A stretch of DNA of 55,447 bases, taken from positions 1 to 55,447 of the forward strand of contig JACDGM010000009.1 of the NCBI GenBank assembly GCA_013815325.1. The letters run 5' to 3'. The notes under the pieces were generated by a model. That model saw only the letters and a list, made by a program, of their open reading frames with translations, made no database searches and had not been told where the DNA came from. Below, one piece after another: positions 33,637-41,596 of this stretch. Origin of the DNA: Chthoniobacterales bacterium (GTDB lineage: Bacteria; Verrucomicrobiota; Verrucomicrobiia; Chthoniobacterales; UBA10450). The translations under genes were made by a program, and so were the position numbers. Within the stretch, counting starts at the first letter, position 1. Each line of letters starts with the position of its first letter.

Positions 33637-34650
33637 TTGCCGGTGAAATTCCTATTGCTTTTCGGATGTCTCTTCTTCGCCGCTCCGCCGGCGCACGCGG
33701 CCGGCCTCGACCCAGCGGCGGTCCGGAAGGCAGCGAAATATTCCGCGGCTCATCATGGGCTCTCCTTCCTCGCCATCGAAAAAGGGAAGACGCTGCTCGA
33801 GCAGTATCCGGACGGGGCCGACGAGAAGACTGCATCGAAAATCTACAGCGGAACCAAAGCCTTCTGGAATCTCGCCGCGCTCGCCGCCGCGGAAGATGGC
33901 ATCCTCGGCCTCGACGACCGCGTTGCCGAGACGATCGCTTCGTGGCGCAGCAACCCGCGCAAGTCGCGCGTGACAATCCGGCAACTGCTCGATTTTTCCT
34001 GCGGCCTGCCTCCAGGTTTTTCCCTACAGCAGAATGATTTTGGTGATCGCGACGAGGCCGCGCTACGCCTGCCGATTGTCGCCGAACCGGGCAAAGCGTT
34101 CATCTACGGTCCGAGCGCGCTCCAGGTTTTCCATCAGATTCTAAAGGAAAAGCTGCACCGGGAATCGCCAACCCGTTATCTGGAGCGGCGCGTTCTCCGC
34201 CGGCTCGGGCTTGGGCCGCAGCGTTACCTCAATGATCGCGCGAGCAATCCTCTGCTCGCCGCCGGTTTCACGCTGACCGCCCGGCAGTGGGCGAAAATGG
34301 GAGAGCTGGTTCTCGCCCGCGGCAAGTCGATCGTTAGGCCGGAAACACTCGCGCAATCCTGGCGCGGCTCTCCAGCGAACCGCGCCTTCTCGTTAGGCTG
34401 GTGGAACAACCGGGCCGCACCCGGCGGACGCGAGTTCGATTTCGAAGCCATGCTGCAGTTGAAATGGTCGCGCCAGGAGTGGGCCGACGCCTGCCTCTGC
34501 CGCGAGGCGCCGAGCGATTTGGTGGCCTGCATCGGCTCCGGTTATCAGCGCCTTTACGTGATTCCGTCGCTCGATCTCGTCGTCGTGAGGCAGGGCGCGG
34601 GCGGGCCTTTCTCCGATGCGAACTTTTTGCGACTGCTGCTCGGGAAATAG
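33637..34650 (+). CDS. Exported serine hydrolase (class C beta-lactamase/PBP-like)
   Basis: 337 residues with signal peptide (KFLLLFGCLFFAAPPAHA). The catalytic SxxK is SGTK at 71-74 (IYSGTKAFWNLA), and TIRQLLDFSCGLPPGF and YGPSALQVFHQIL follow as in the beta-lactamase/transpeptidase-like clan. The usual KTG box is not obvious; VACIGSGYQRLYVIPSLDLV occupies that region. A peptidase or esterase acting in the periplasm is likely. The start appears to be TTG (33637) with GGAGAAG seven bases before it. A motif copy lies five bases after the stop. Confidence 0.82.
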   Translation: MPVKFLLLFGCLFFAAPPAHAAGLDPAAVRKAAKYSAAHHGLSFLAIEKGKTLLEQYPDGADEKTASKIYSGTKAFWNLAALAAAEDGILGLDDRVAETIASWRSNPRKSRVTIRQLLDFSCGLPPGFSLQQNDFGDRDEAALRLPIVAEPGKAFIYGPSALQVFHQILKEKLHRESPTRYLERRVLRRLGLGPQRYLNDRASNPLLAAGFTLTARQWAKMGELVLARGKSIVRPETLAQSWRGSPANRAFSLGWWNNRAAPGGREFDFEAMLQLKWSRQEWADACLCREAPSDLVACIGSGYQRLYVIPSLDLVVVRQGAGGPFSDANFLRLLLGK

Positions 34651-34663
34651 GTAGTCGTTAGGC

Positions 34664-34712
34664 AGCGCGCTTCGCTTGCAGGCGCTTCGCTCGGTGAAGC
34701 GCGGTCTACAGC
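34664..34712. repeat. GC-rich palindromic stretch between two convergent genes
   Basis: GCGCGCTTCGCTTGCAGGCG is repeated and inverted here (GCTTCGCTCGGTGAAGCGCG, then TCTACAGC). Similar pieces (GTAGGCGCTTCGCTCTGCG and CTGAGCTACAGC) occur upstream of lgt at 4610-4665. It overlaps the end of the permease gene. It may serve as a shared transcript end. Confidence 0.4.
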
Positions 34713-36028
34713 GCTCGACTTTTCGGCGAAGCGAAGTAGATGACGAGTCCAAGCGCCGCCGTCGCGAGTCCCCACAACGACGGCTCGCGCGTCGAAGGAG
34801 CAGCGAGCAAGTGCCAGAGCATCCAGACGCTGATCGCCAGGAAAATTAGCGGAGTCAGCGGATATCCCCACGTCCGATAGGGGCGCGGCAGATCGGGCCG
34901 CCGCCAGCGAAGCACGAAAACGCCGAGTACCGTGAGAGCCGAAAAAAGCGTGAGGCTGAACTGCACGTAGTTCACGACCTTCTGAAAGGTTGTGATCAAG
35001 ATGAGCAGATTCACGATCGCGAACTGCAGGAGCGTCGCGCGGATCGGAATGCCACGCTCATCTCGCCGGGCCAGCCACGATAGCGCGCGCAGATCTTCGC
35101 CCATCGCCACCGTCACTCGCGGGCCGATCCACATCATCGCGCTGACCGTGGAGATCAACCCGAGCGCGATGAATATCGCCATCAATTTCCCGCCGGGGCT
35201 CCCGAATATATGCACGCCCGCGATCAATCCGACCTGCTGTTTCCCGATCATGTCGGAGACCGGCGTCGTGCGCAGGAAGACCGCGTTGATGCCGAGATAA
35301 AGCGCCATGACAAGGAGCGTGCCCAAGCCTAACGAGAGCGGAATGGTCCGCGCTGGATTGCGCACTTCGCCCACGATATAGGTCGAGGCATTCCAACCTG
35401 AGTAGGCATACATCACCCAGTAAAGGCTGATCGCGAAGGGCGTGCTCACGAGCAAAGCGCGATCGCCTGCGACCGGCGCGAACGCGATCGGCTGCGTCTC
35501 GCGCGCGTAGAATCCGGCCGCGATGATCAGCAGTATGAGCGTGATCTTCAGAAGCGTGGAGCTGTTTTGAAATCCTGCTCCCAGGCGCAAATCCCACAGC
35601 AAAGCGAGCGTCGCAATCCAGACCACTGCGAGCGAAAGAAAGAGCGGGTTCAATCCCGGAACGACGCTCGCGACGTAAACGCCAAACGGGATCGCCGCGA
35701 TCGCGACGGGCGCGGCAAATCCAACCGTCGCGGAGATCCAACCCGCCACGAACCCAACCGCCGGGTGATAAATTTCGCGCAGGAAATGATACTCACCCCC
35801 TGAGCGAGGTAGCGCCGCCCCCAACTCCGCGTACGAAAGCGCCCCACAGAGCGCGCAGACTCCGCCGATCGCCCAGAGCGCCATGATCGCAAAGCCCGAG
35901 GGCAAATCGCCCACTTGAAACCCGAGGCTGGTAAAGATGCCGGTGCCGACCATGTTGGCGACGACGAGGCAGGTCGCGGTCAGGAGCGAAATGCTTCTCC
36001 TACCTTGGGAAGATGAGCCGGTTGTCAC
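34706..36028 (-). CDS. APC-family amino acid permease
   Basis: 440 residues, twelve predicted transmembrane helices. The N-terminal substrate-site segment VANMVGTGIFTSLGFQVGDL, with the GxG kink, and SYAELGAALPRSGGEYHFLR are typical of the amino acid-polyamine-organocation superfamily (LAT/AGT branch). YAYSGWNASTYIVGEVRNP fits helix 6 and its loop. Substrate cannot be inferred. Transcribed alone; a motif copy stands upstream at 36155. Confidence 0.9.
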   Translation of the reverse strand: MTTGSSSQGRRSISLLTATCLVVANMVGTGIFTSLGFQVGDLPSGFAIMALWAIGGVCALCGALSYAELGAALPRSGGEYHFLREIYHPAVGFVAGWISATVGFAAPVAIAAIPFGVYVASVVPGLNPLFLSLAVVWIATLALLWDLRLGAGFQNSSTLLKITLILLIIAAGFYARETQPIAFAPVAGDRALLVSTPFAISLYWVMYAYSGWNASTYIVGEVRNPARTIPLSLGLGTLLVMALYLGINAVFLRTTPVSDMIGKQQVGLIAGVHIFGSPGGKLMAIFIALGLISTVSAMMWIGPRVTVAMGEDLRALSWLARRDERGIPIRATLLQFAIVNLLILITTFQKVVNYVQFSLTLFSALTVLGVFVLRWRRPDLPRPYRTWGYPLTPLIFLAISVWMLWHLLAAPSTREPSLWGLATAALGLVIYFASPKSRAL

Positions 36029-36168
36029 CGGCGCTCACTTACTGGCTTCGCAGCTGGGATTCAAACGCGAACGATCTGTCGGCAATGCCCCCGCACCCGA
36101 CCACCGCATCGGCCGCGAGGAAACAAGGCACGAGCAGGGCATGAGCGATCAACGTCGTTAGGCGAATC

Positions 36169-36474
36169 TTACCTCAAGGGGACGGAAAAAACGGAAAAGA
36201 GTTCTTCGAGATCCCGTTCCAGCATTGCGCCGCCCGCGGAGCCGTCGCCTGTCAGCGCACTTTCCAAGAGCGGAAATCGCGCGATCGCTTCCTGCTCGTG
36301 GGTGTTCTGGCGAGCCGCCGCTTGTGCCTGCCAGCCAAGGAGCGGCGTCTCTGTTGCGGAGACGCCGCCTTGAACTTCGGCAATCCGATTTACGGCAATG
36401 GGCTTCGGATCGTGGAGAACGACGAGTTGATCGCTCTCGCTGGAGACGCCGGGCTTTGCGACTGAACGGAGCTG
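36169..36474 (-). pseudogene. Open C-terminal relic next to the HAF-repeat gene
   Basis: A minus-strand frame from just after a TGA (near 36477) to TAA (36169-36171) reads like real protein: LRSVAKPGVSSESDQLVVLH, later QNTHEQEAIARFPLLESALT and MLERDLEELFSVFSVPLR. It has no start codon before the late Met and overlaps the last 85 bases of the HAF-repeat gene in another frame. It includes a GGCGTCTC/GAGACGCC hairpin (36343-36368). Either the tail of a truncated gene or the original end of the HAF gene after a frameshift. The rest of the gap (36029-36168) shows only one motif copy. Confidence 0.4.
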
Positions 36475-37379
36475 GCCTCAGAGCGGAATGTGACCCGGGC
36501 GACAATCCCGTGGCCAATGCCGTCAGCGCCTTGATAGCGGCCGCAGATGATTCCTGCCTGATTGATTCCGTTCAACGAAGTAAGCGTGGCGCCCGGGAAA
36601 TCGTAGCCTACGAAGTTGTTACGATCAGTGAAGAAGAGACCATGAGTGATTCCCGAACTATCCGCATATCTGCCGACTTTCGCGCCGCGGTCGTTATTCC
36701 CAAAGAGAAGCGTTTGGGTAGCTCCGGGAGGATCGATCGGAAAGATGAGGGTGCCGTCGCGTTTCCGGATAAATCCGTGGCTGACTACTGCACTGTCGAA
36801 GTAAAAGCCCGCGCTGTTCTGGGCATCGTTGATCGAAGAAACATCAGTCTCGAGCGCTCCGGGAATGCTGAACGTGGTGAGGACACCGTCGATGCTGAGG
36901 TAGCCGTGATCAGTTACGCCGTCATCAGTATTACCGACAAAATCGCCGCCGTTATTTATCCCAAATACTAGGGTATTCACGGCCCCTGGAACATCGAACT
37001 CAGTAAATGTGTCTCCCGAGAGAAAATAGCCGTGGAACGCGCCATCGCTTCCGATGTAAAATCCGACGATCGTTCCGTTGTTATTAATGCCTCGCGCCTG
37101 GGTGTTATTTCCGGCGTCGTTAGGCTCGACAATCGGCGCGCTGAAACTGCCGTCGCGATAGCGGACAAAGCCGCGGATTACCCCGCTCGAGTCGATAAAT
37201 TGGCCGGCGATATCGCCCTGATCGTTTATCTTCGACGGTTGGGTTGAATTTCCTTCACCCGGATAATCAAAGGTCGTGAGAAGTTCGATTGTGATTGGGG
37301 GCGACTGTGCGGATGTCTCCAGAAACGGGAGCATCGCGAAAACTGACAGAATACAGATGAATAGGTTTCTTGTTTTCAT
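36390..37379 (-). CDS. Secreted HAF-repeat protein
   Basis: 329 residues from ATG 37379 (an upstream ATG at 37415 would place 12 residues before the signal peptide). Signal peptide NLFICILSVFAMLPFLETSA is followed by about seven repeats of roughly 40 residues with the pattern GINDQG.I.G.F.D..G..HGF and a FD.PGA step, known as the extracellular HAF repeat; a beta-propeller-like fold is likely. The last 30 residues are Ser-rich and unlike the repeats, so the natural C-terminus may be altered. Base composition is more AT-rich than that of neighbours. Function unknown. Confidence 0.8.
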   Translation of the reverse strand: MKTRNLFICILSVFAMLPFLETSAQSPPITIELLTTFDYPGEGNSTQPSKINDQGDIAGQFIDSSGVIRGFVRYRDGSFSAPIVEPNDAGNNTQARGINNNGTIVGFYIGSDGAFHGYFLSGDTFTEFDVPGAVNTLVFGINNGGDFVGNTDDGVTDHGYLSIDGVLTTFSIPGALETDVSSINDAQNSAGFYFDSAVVSHGFIRKRDGTLIFPIDPPGATQTLLFGNNDRGAKVGRYADSSGITHGLFFTDRNNFVGYDFPGATLTSLNGINQAGIICGRYQGADGIGHGIVARVTFRSEASSVQSQSPASPARAINSSFSTIRSPLP

Positions 37380-37642
37380 GATGTCTAAGTAAGTCACCTT
37401 GCATTTCCAGGGCAAGGGTGTTGCGGTGAACCAGCTGAATCCTGCGATAAACCGCCGGAAATCTGCGATGGCGCCCCTTCACGAATGACGCAAAAGGGAG
37501 TAAACTTCGCGCGTGATTGGATCTTTGAACCACTTGGAAGCCGCGGTAAAAAGGTTCAGGAGGCGCTCGGGGCGGATGAGGAGGCGCCGGTAGAGGCACA
37601 AAATATGGCGGGATTAAGATTGACGCCGCCCCTTCGTGAATT

Positions 37643-38719
37643 TTGAAACCCGCTCTAGAACAATTTTGGCTTTTGCAGATAGGAGGCTGGAGTGTGTACG
37701 CCGCAGGCGTCCTTATTGGGCTTCTCCCCCATTTTCAGCACCGAGAGGTCGTTTACGATCTAACAATCCTGTCGGGCATGTTCACCGCGAGCTTGATCCT
37801 TCGCCTGGTCTGCCGCAGATCTTTTCAAAAGGGCACGCCTTGGCCGAGAGCGATGCTCCTAGCTGTCCTCGCTTCGACCGTTTGCGCCGTGCCGTGCGCC
37901 GCCGTGGCCGTGTGGGCCGCTTACAGCGTGCAACGCGAATCGTTGAGTTGGCCCATGCTGCTGGTGTGGGCGTGGTGTAGCGTCATCTATGCCGCACTCG
38001 TGCTGACCTCCTGGAGCGGGTTGTATTTGGGCATAAAGCACTATCAACTTTTCAGATCAGAGCAAGCTCGCGCGCAGCAGGCGGAAGAGCTTGCGCGCAG
38101 CGCGAAGTTGCAGGCGCTACGCTTCCAGCTTCAACCTCATTTTCTTTTTAACACTCTTAATGCCATCTCCACCTTGATTCTGGAAGGCAGCTCGACCGAA
38201 GCGAGTCTCATGGTCGGGCAACTCGGCAACTTTTTGCGCGGAACCTTGAGTGAATCAAGCGCGACGGAAATTCCGCTCAGTGAGGAAGTTTCAAATGCAC
38301 GGGAATATTTAACCATCGAACAAGCGCGACTTGGGGATCGGCTCAAAGTAGAATTCTTGATCGCGCCCGAGGTTGCGTGCGCGGTGGTCCCACCGCTCCT
38401 TTTGCAACCATTAGTTGAGAATGCCATTTACCACGGCATTGCGCCGCGCTTGGACGGCGGAAAGCTGACTATCGAGGCGGAACGTGACGGGGCGCGTCTT
38501 TGTCTGCGAGTCCGCGATAATGGCGCAGGTGTCCGAACTAACCGGCGCGGAGTTGGCCTTGGCAACACCGCCGAGCGACTTCGAGTTCTTTACGGAAACG
38601 ATCAGCGCCTCGCCGTCCGCTGGCCAAACGGAGGGGGATGCCTGGTTGAAATCGACCTCCCCTACTCGACGAGTCCAGAGGTTCCATCTCACATAGGACA
38701 ACCTGCATGCGTATCGTGA
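37643..38719 (+). CDS. LytS-type sensor histidine kinase
   Basis: 358 residues. The first about 135 hold four transmembrane helices, then a short coiled coil, then the His_kinase domain with the phospho-acceptor His166 in LQPHFLFNTLNAIS, followed by the ATP-binding LVENAIYHGI, RDNGAG and GVGLGNTAERL boxes. The start seems to be TTG (37643). It overlaps the response regulator by 13 bases. No CCTAACGA motif occurs in it, and it is less GC-biased than its surroundings. The signal sensed is unknown. Confidence 0.92.
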   Translation: MKPALEQFWLLQIGGWSVYAAGVLIGLLPHFQHREVVYDLTILSGMFTASLILRLVCRRSFQKGTPWPRAMLLAVLASTVCAVPCAAVAVWAAYSVQRESLSWPMLLVWAWCSVIYAALVLTSWSGLYLGIKHYQLFRSEQARAQQAEELARSAKLQALRFQLQPHFLFNTLNAISTLILEGSSTEASLMVGQLGNFLRGTLSESSATEIPLSEEVSNAREYLTIEQARLGDRLKVEFLIAPEVACAVVPPLLLQPLVENAIYHGIAPRLDGGKLTIEAERDGARLCLRVRDNGAGVRTNRRGVGLGNTAERLRVLYGNDQRLAVRWPNGGGCLVEIDLPYSTSPEVPSHIGQPACVS

Positions 38720-39465
38720 TCGTAGATGATGAGCCGCTGGCGCGACGCGGCGTCCGCATTCGACTTAACGCAACTCGCAATATCGATATTGTTGCGGAAT
38801 GCGCTTCCGGCGGTGAGGCCGTGAAATCGATCCAGAATCTCGCGCCCGACCTCGTGTTTCTCGATATCCAAATGCCTGACTTGAATGGCTTCGATGTCTT
38901 GCGCCGCCTGCCATCGCAGAGGTTGCCTCTTGTTGTGTTTCTAACTGCCTACGATGAATATGCCCTGGCCGCTTTTGAGGCGCACGCGCTTGATTATCTG
39001 CTTAAGCCGATTGACAACGCTCGTTTTGAACGCGCGCTCAAACGCGCTAGAATGTTAATCGCCTCGCACGACTTGGCAGAAGTCAACCAACGGGTTAGCG
39101 CACTGTTAGATTCACTTAAGCAAGAGAAAGCTCGCCCTCAATACAGAACGCACCTAACGGTCAAGACTGGCAGGCGACTTACAGTGGTGCCCCTATCGGA
39201 AATCGACTGGTTCGGCGCCGACGGTGATTACGTAACATTGCACGTGAGCAACAAGGAATACCTGGTACGGCAGACGATTAGTTCCCTTGAACGCGAGCTT
39301 GATCCAGAACACTTTCTCCGCATCCACCGCTCGACGATCGTTCCGACCGCGCAAATTGCAGAACTAACAACGCTTGATAGCAAGGGATTCCTTATCCGGC
39401 TGCGCAATGGCAGCGAACTAAAAACAAGCCGCGGTTTCCGTTCGCGTCTAGGGAAATGGTTGTAG
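38707..39465 (+). CDS. LytTR response regulator
   Basis: 252 residues. Receiver domain with the phosphorylated Asp53 (VFLDIQMPDLNG), an acidic pair at 7-8 and Lys in YLLKPID. The C-terminal LytTR DNA-binding domain starts near residue 145 (LTVKTGRRLTVVPLSEIDWF, later HFLRIHRSTIV). Such regulators bind paired direct repeats and often control surface or secreted functions. Partner of the kinase encoded just upstream. No target operon is evident in the window. Confidence 0.93.
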   Translation: MRIVIVDDEPLARRGVRIRLNATRNIDIVAECASGGEAVKSIQNLAPDLVFLDIQMPDLNGFDVLRRLPSQRLPLVVFLTAYDEYALAAFEAHALDYLLKPIDNARFERALKRARMLIASHDLAEVNQRVSALLDSLKQEKARPQYRTHLTVKTGRRLTVVPLSEIDWFGADGDYVTLHVSNKEYLVRQTISSLERELDPEHFLRIHRSTIVPTAQIAELTTLDSKGFLIRLRNGSELKTSRGFRSRLGKWL

Positions 39466-39555
39466 GCAGCGAATGCACTTTGTGGATGGGATTGGCTCAG
39501 CTCGGCGCAAGCCTGATCCGTTTCGATTATGGGGTAGCTCCAGACATCGTTGCGG

Positions 39556-39915
39556 CTAACGGTGGCTCAACGCTTTGCAGATAGTCTCGACATCCGTCAT
39601 TACCGCGTCACCCGCGAAGCGGAGACTTTCGAGGGAACGCTGGGCTGCTTGTTCGTCGCCGTAGCCGCAGGCGTCTTCCACCAGCATGTAGCCGCGAACG
39701 ACGCCGTGACGCACTGTCGGTTCGATGCCGATGTCAAGTGCGACTCCGACGATGTAATTGGTTTCGCTTTTGTCTGCATCGGGATTCTTGATCAAGGTTA
39801 ACTGACCCCGCTCGTTATGGTCGAGGGTGGTGACGTTGCCACGGGGATCGGTCACGGTATCGAGGTGGTCGTCAATGTCGTAGTGGTATTTGGTCGGTGG
39901 AGCGAGCGAAGCATT
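39556..39915 (-). pseudogene. Chimeric relic: RHS-repeat piece joined to an isochorismatase-like tail
   Basis: One uninterrupted minus-strand frame contains two unrelated pieces. The upstream half has YD/RHS-repeat sequence (KYHYDIDDHLDTVTDPRGNV, ERGQLTLIKNPDAD). At about 39770 it passes without a stop into the C-terminal part of an isochorismatase-family cysteine hydrolase (IVGVALDIGIEPTVRHGVVR, YMLVEDACGYGDEQAAQRSL, then AVMTDVETICKAL). Neither half is complete, and the RHS side is cut at the sulfotransferase start. Probably a deletion scar joining two former genes. Confidence 0.7.
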
Positions 39916-39916
39916 C

Positions 39917-40741
39917 GTGAACATACTGGTTTTTGGACAAGGCAAGAGCGGGACGACGGTCCTTTCCAAAGCGATCCAGCACTCGCTCCCCGACGCCAGG
40001 TATCTAATGGAGCCGAAGTCGGAGGAGGCAATCTCGAGCCCCGGCGCGCGTGACCAGGTTGTGAAGATCCTTCACGGCCAGTGGAAGGCGAACCTGCCCG
40101 GCCTAACGAGAATCCTGCGCAACGAATCGACCGCACGCTTTGATCGGATTGTGAAAATCATCCGCGACCCACGCGATCAAGCGATCAGCTCCTTCCTTTA
40201 CAATTTCTACGGCATGGCGGCAAACGGGAATGCTTCGGACGAGCAGTTGCAAGAGATGATCGAGCTGGTGCGCGCGAAGGAGCAAAGCCCGCAGGCGATT
40301 TCCTTCGCCACCCTTTGCGCGGAGGTGAATCGCATTATGCGCTGGAAAGGGTATTCAAGCCGCTGGCTGCTGACCGAGAGCGGCCTTGTCGCGAACCGCG
40401 ACTACTGGAATTACCTCATTTCATTCCAAGAGTGCGGGTATCTGCTGAAGTATGAGACTTTCATGCAAGGAGAACTCATGGGCCTAGAATCCTACCTACA
40501 CGTGCAGTTGTCGCCCAAGCGGGACGTGGGCGAATTCACGCGCACCAGGCGATCCGCTTCGTGGGGAAATTGGCGGGAGTTTTTTACCCCGGAGGACGTG
40601 GAGCTACTCCGGCCCTTGAGCGAGGATTTGCTGAATGAAATGGGCTATCCCGATTGGCGACTCCAGCCGGTTAATCGCCTCAATCCTGAGCACTTTTCCG
40701 AGTATCTGATGAAGCTGCTAGGGGAAGCTCGGCGTCGTTAG
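39917..40741 (+). CDS. Sulfotransferase-like protein
   Basis: About 274 residues from GTG at 39917, giving NILVFGQGKSGTTVLSKAIQ at the very N-terminus, where the GKSGTT loop binds the 5'-phosphosulfate of PAPS. The 3'-phosphate site fits IIRDPRDQAISSFLYNFYG. The acceptor may be a sugar, lipid or protein. An upstream ATG (39890) would add nine residues derived from the adjacent RHS relic, so it is less likely. The TAG stop (40739-40741) is inside a TCGTTAGGC motif. Standalone gene next to a rearrangement scar. Confidence 0.82.
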   Translation: MNILVFGQGKSGTTVLSKAIQHSLPDARYLMEPKSEEAISSPGARDQVVKILHGQWKANLPGLTRILRNESTARFDRIVKIIRDPRDQAISSFLYNFYGMAANGNASDEQLQEMIELVRAKEQSPQAISFATLCAEVNRIMRWKGYSSRWLLTESGLVANRDYWNYLISFQECGYLLKYETFMQGELMGLESYLHVQLSPKRDVGEFTRTRRSASWGNWREFFTPEDVELLRPLSEDLLNEMGYPDWRLQPVNRLNPEHFSEYLMKLLGEARRR

Positions 40742-40783
40742 GCGAGCCGCAACATCACTGCCGCGCGCGGAAGAGTTTAGAAA

Positions 40784-41596
40784 CTACGGCACATCCATCG
40801 CCTCCGAATTCGACGATCGCCCGAACAGGAAAAAAAAGCAGGCGAGAACAAGAGAAGCCGCGAATACTCCCGCGGCGTAAAGCGCCCATTGAGCGCCAGC
40901 GTCCATGCGAAACAGGCCCCAGGCGTGCGGCAGCGGAAACAGGTTGGCATCCCAAAGCAGGAGCCCGGCGACGAGGCAAATGTTCCAGGCGCTCGCGAAC
41001 GAGAAGAATGCCGTCCAGCACAAGGCGGGCGCGATTGTCGGCCAAAGTATTAAGTAATATTTCTGCCAAGCTGTGCAGCCGTCGATCGTCGCCGCTTCTT
41101 CCACCGCAGGAGAAATGGCGTCGTAGCGGCGTTTCAACTGCCAACTGCTAAATGGCAGCGCGGTCAGCAAAAAAATCACGCCAACCCAAAGACAGGATTT
41201 GGCTTGCCCGAGTTTCCAAAGCAGAAACGCGAGCGGCGCGAGCAGAATCAGCGCCGGAACAATTTGCGGAAGAGGAGAGCGATAGAGAGCGTCACTGCAC
41301 GGCCGCAGGCGCAAGCGCGAGAAAAAATAGCCAAGCACGGAAGCGAGCGCGATGCCGGCGATGGCGACAGCGAACGCAGTTAGAGCCGTCCGCGCGCACC
41401 ACTGCCAGGTCGCGGCATCGAACAGAGTGGCACTCGTTAGGCTAGGTAGCGCCGGCGGGATTGCTCTGGGTTTCGAATGGAAGGCCCAGAGCGCCGCCTC
41501 GCCAATCGGAAAAAGCGCAAAGAGAGCGAAGACCAAAAACGCGAGATAACTGAGCGCCATGCGAACGTCAGGCGCGAGCGAGCGGCGCGGCCTCAA
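40784..41596 (-). CDS. ABC transporter permease, MalG-like (orphan)
   Basis: 270 residues with six transmembrane helices. The EAA loop that contacts the ATPase is EEAATIDGCTAWQKYYLILW, as in sugar-type (CUT1) permeases of the MalG class. No MalF-like partner, binding protein or ATPase is encoded in the window. The annotated start is TTG overlapping the nfeD stop by four bases; an internal ATG at 41560 (MALSYLAFLVF) is a reasonable alternative. Coupling to nfeD is unexpected and gives no clue to the substrate. Confidence 0.8.
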   Translation of the reverse strand: MRPRRSLAPDVRMALSYLAFLVFALFALFPIGEAALWAFHSKPRAIPPALPSLTSATLFDAATWQWCARTALTAFAVAIAGIALASVLGYFFSRLRLRPCSDALYRSPLPQIVPALILLAPLAFLLWKLGQAKSCLWVGVIFLLTALPFSSWQLKRRYDAISPAVEEAATIDGCTAWQKYYLILWPTIAPALCWTAFFSFASAWNICLVAGLLLWDANLFPLPHAWGLFRMDAGAQWALYAAGVFAASLVLACFFFLFGRSSNSEAMDVP

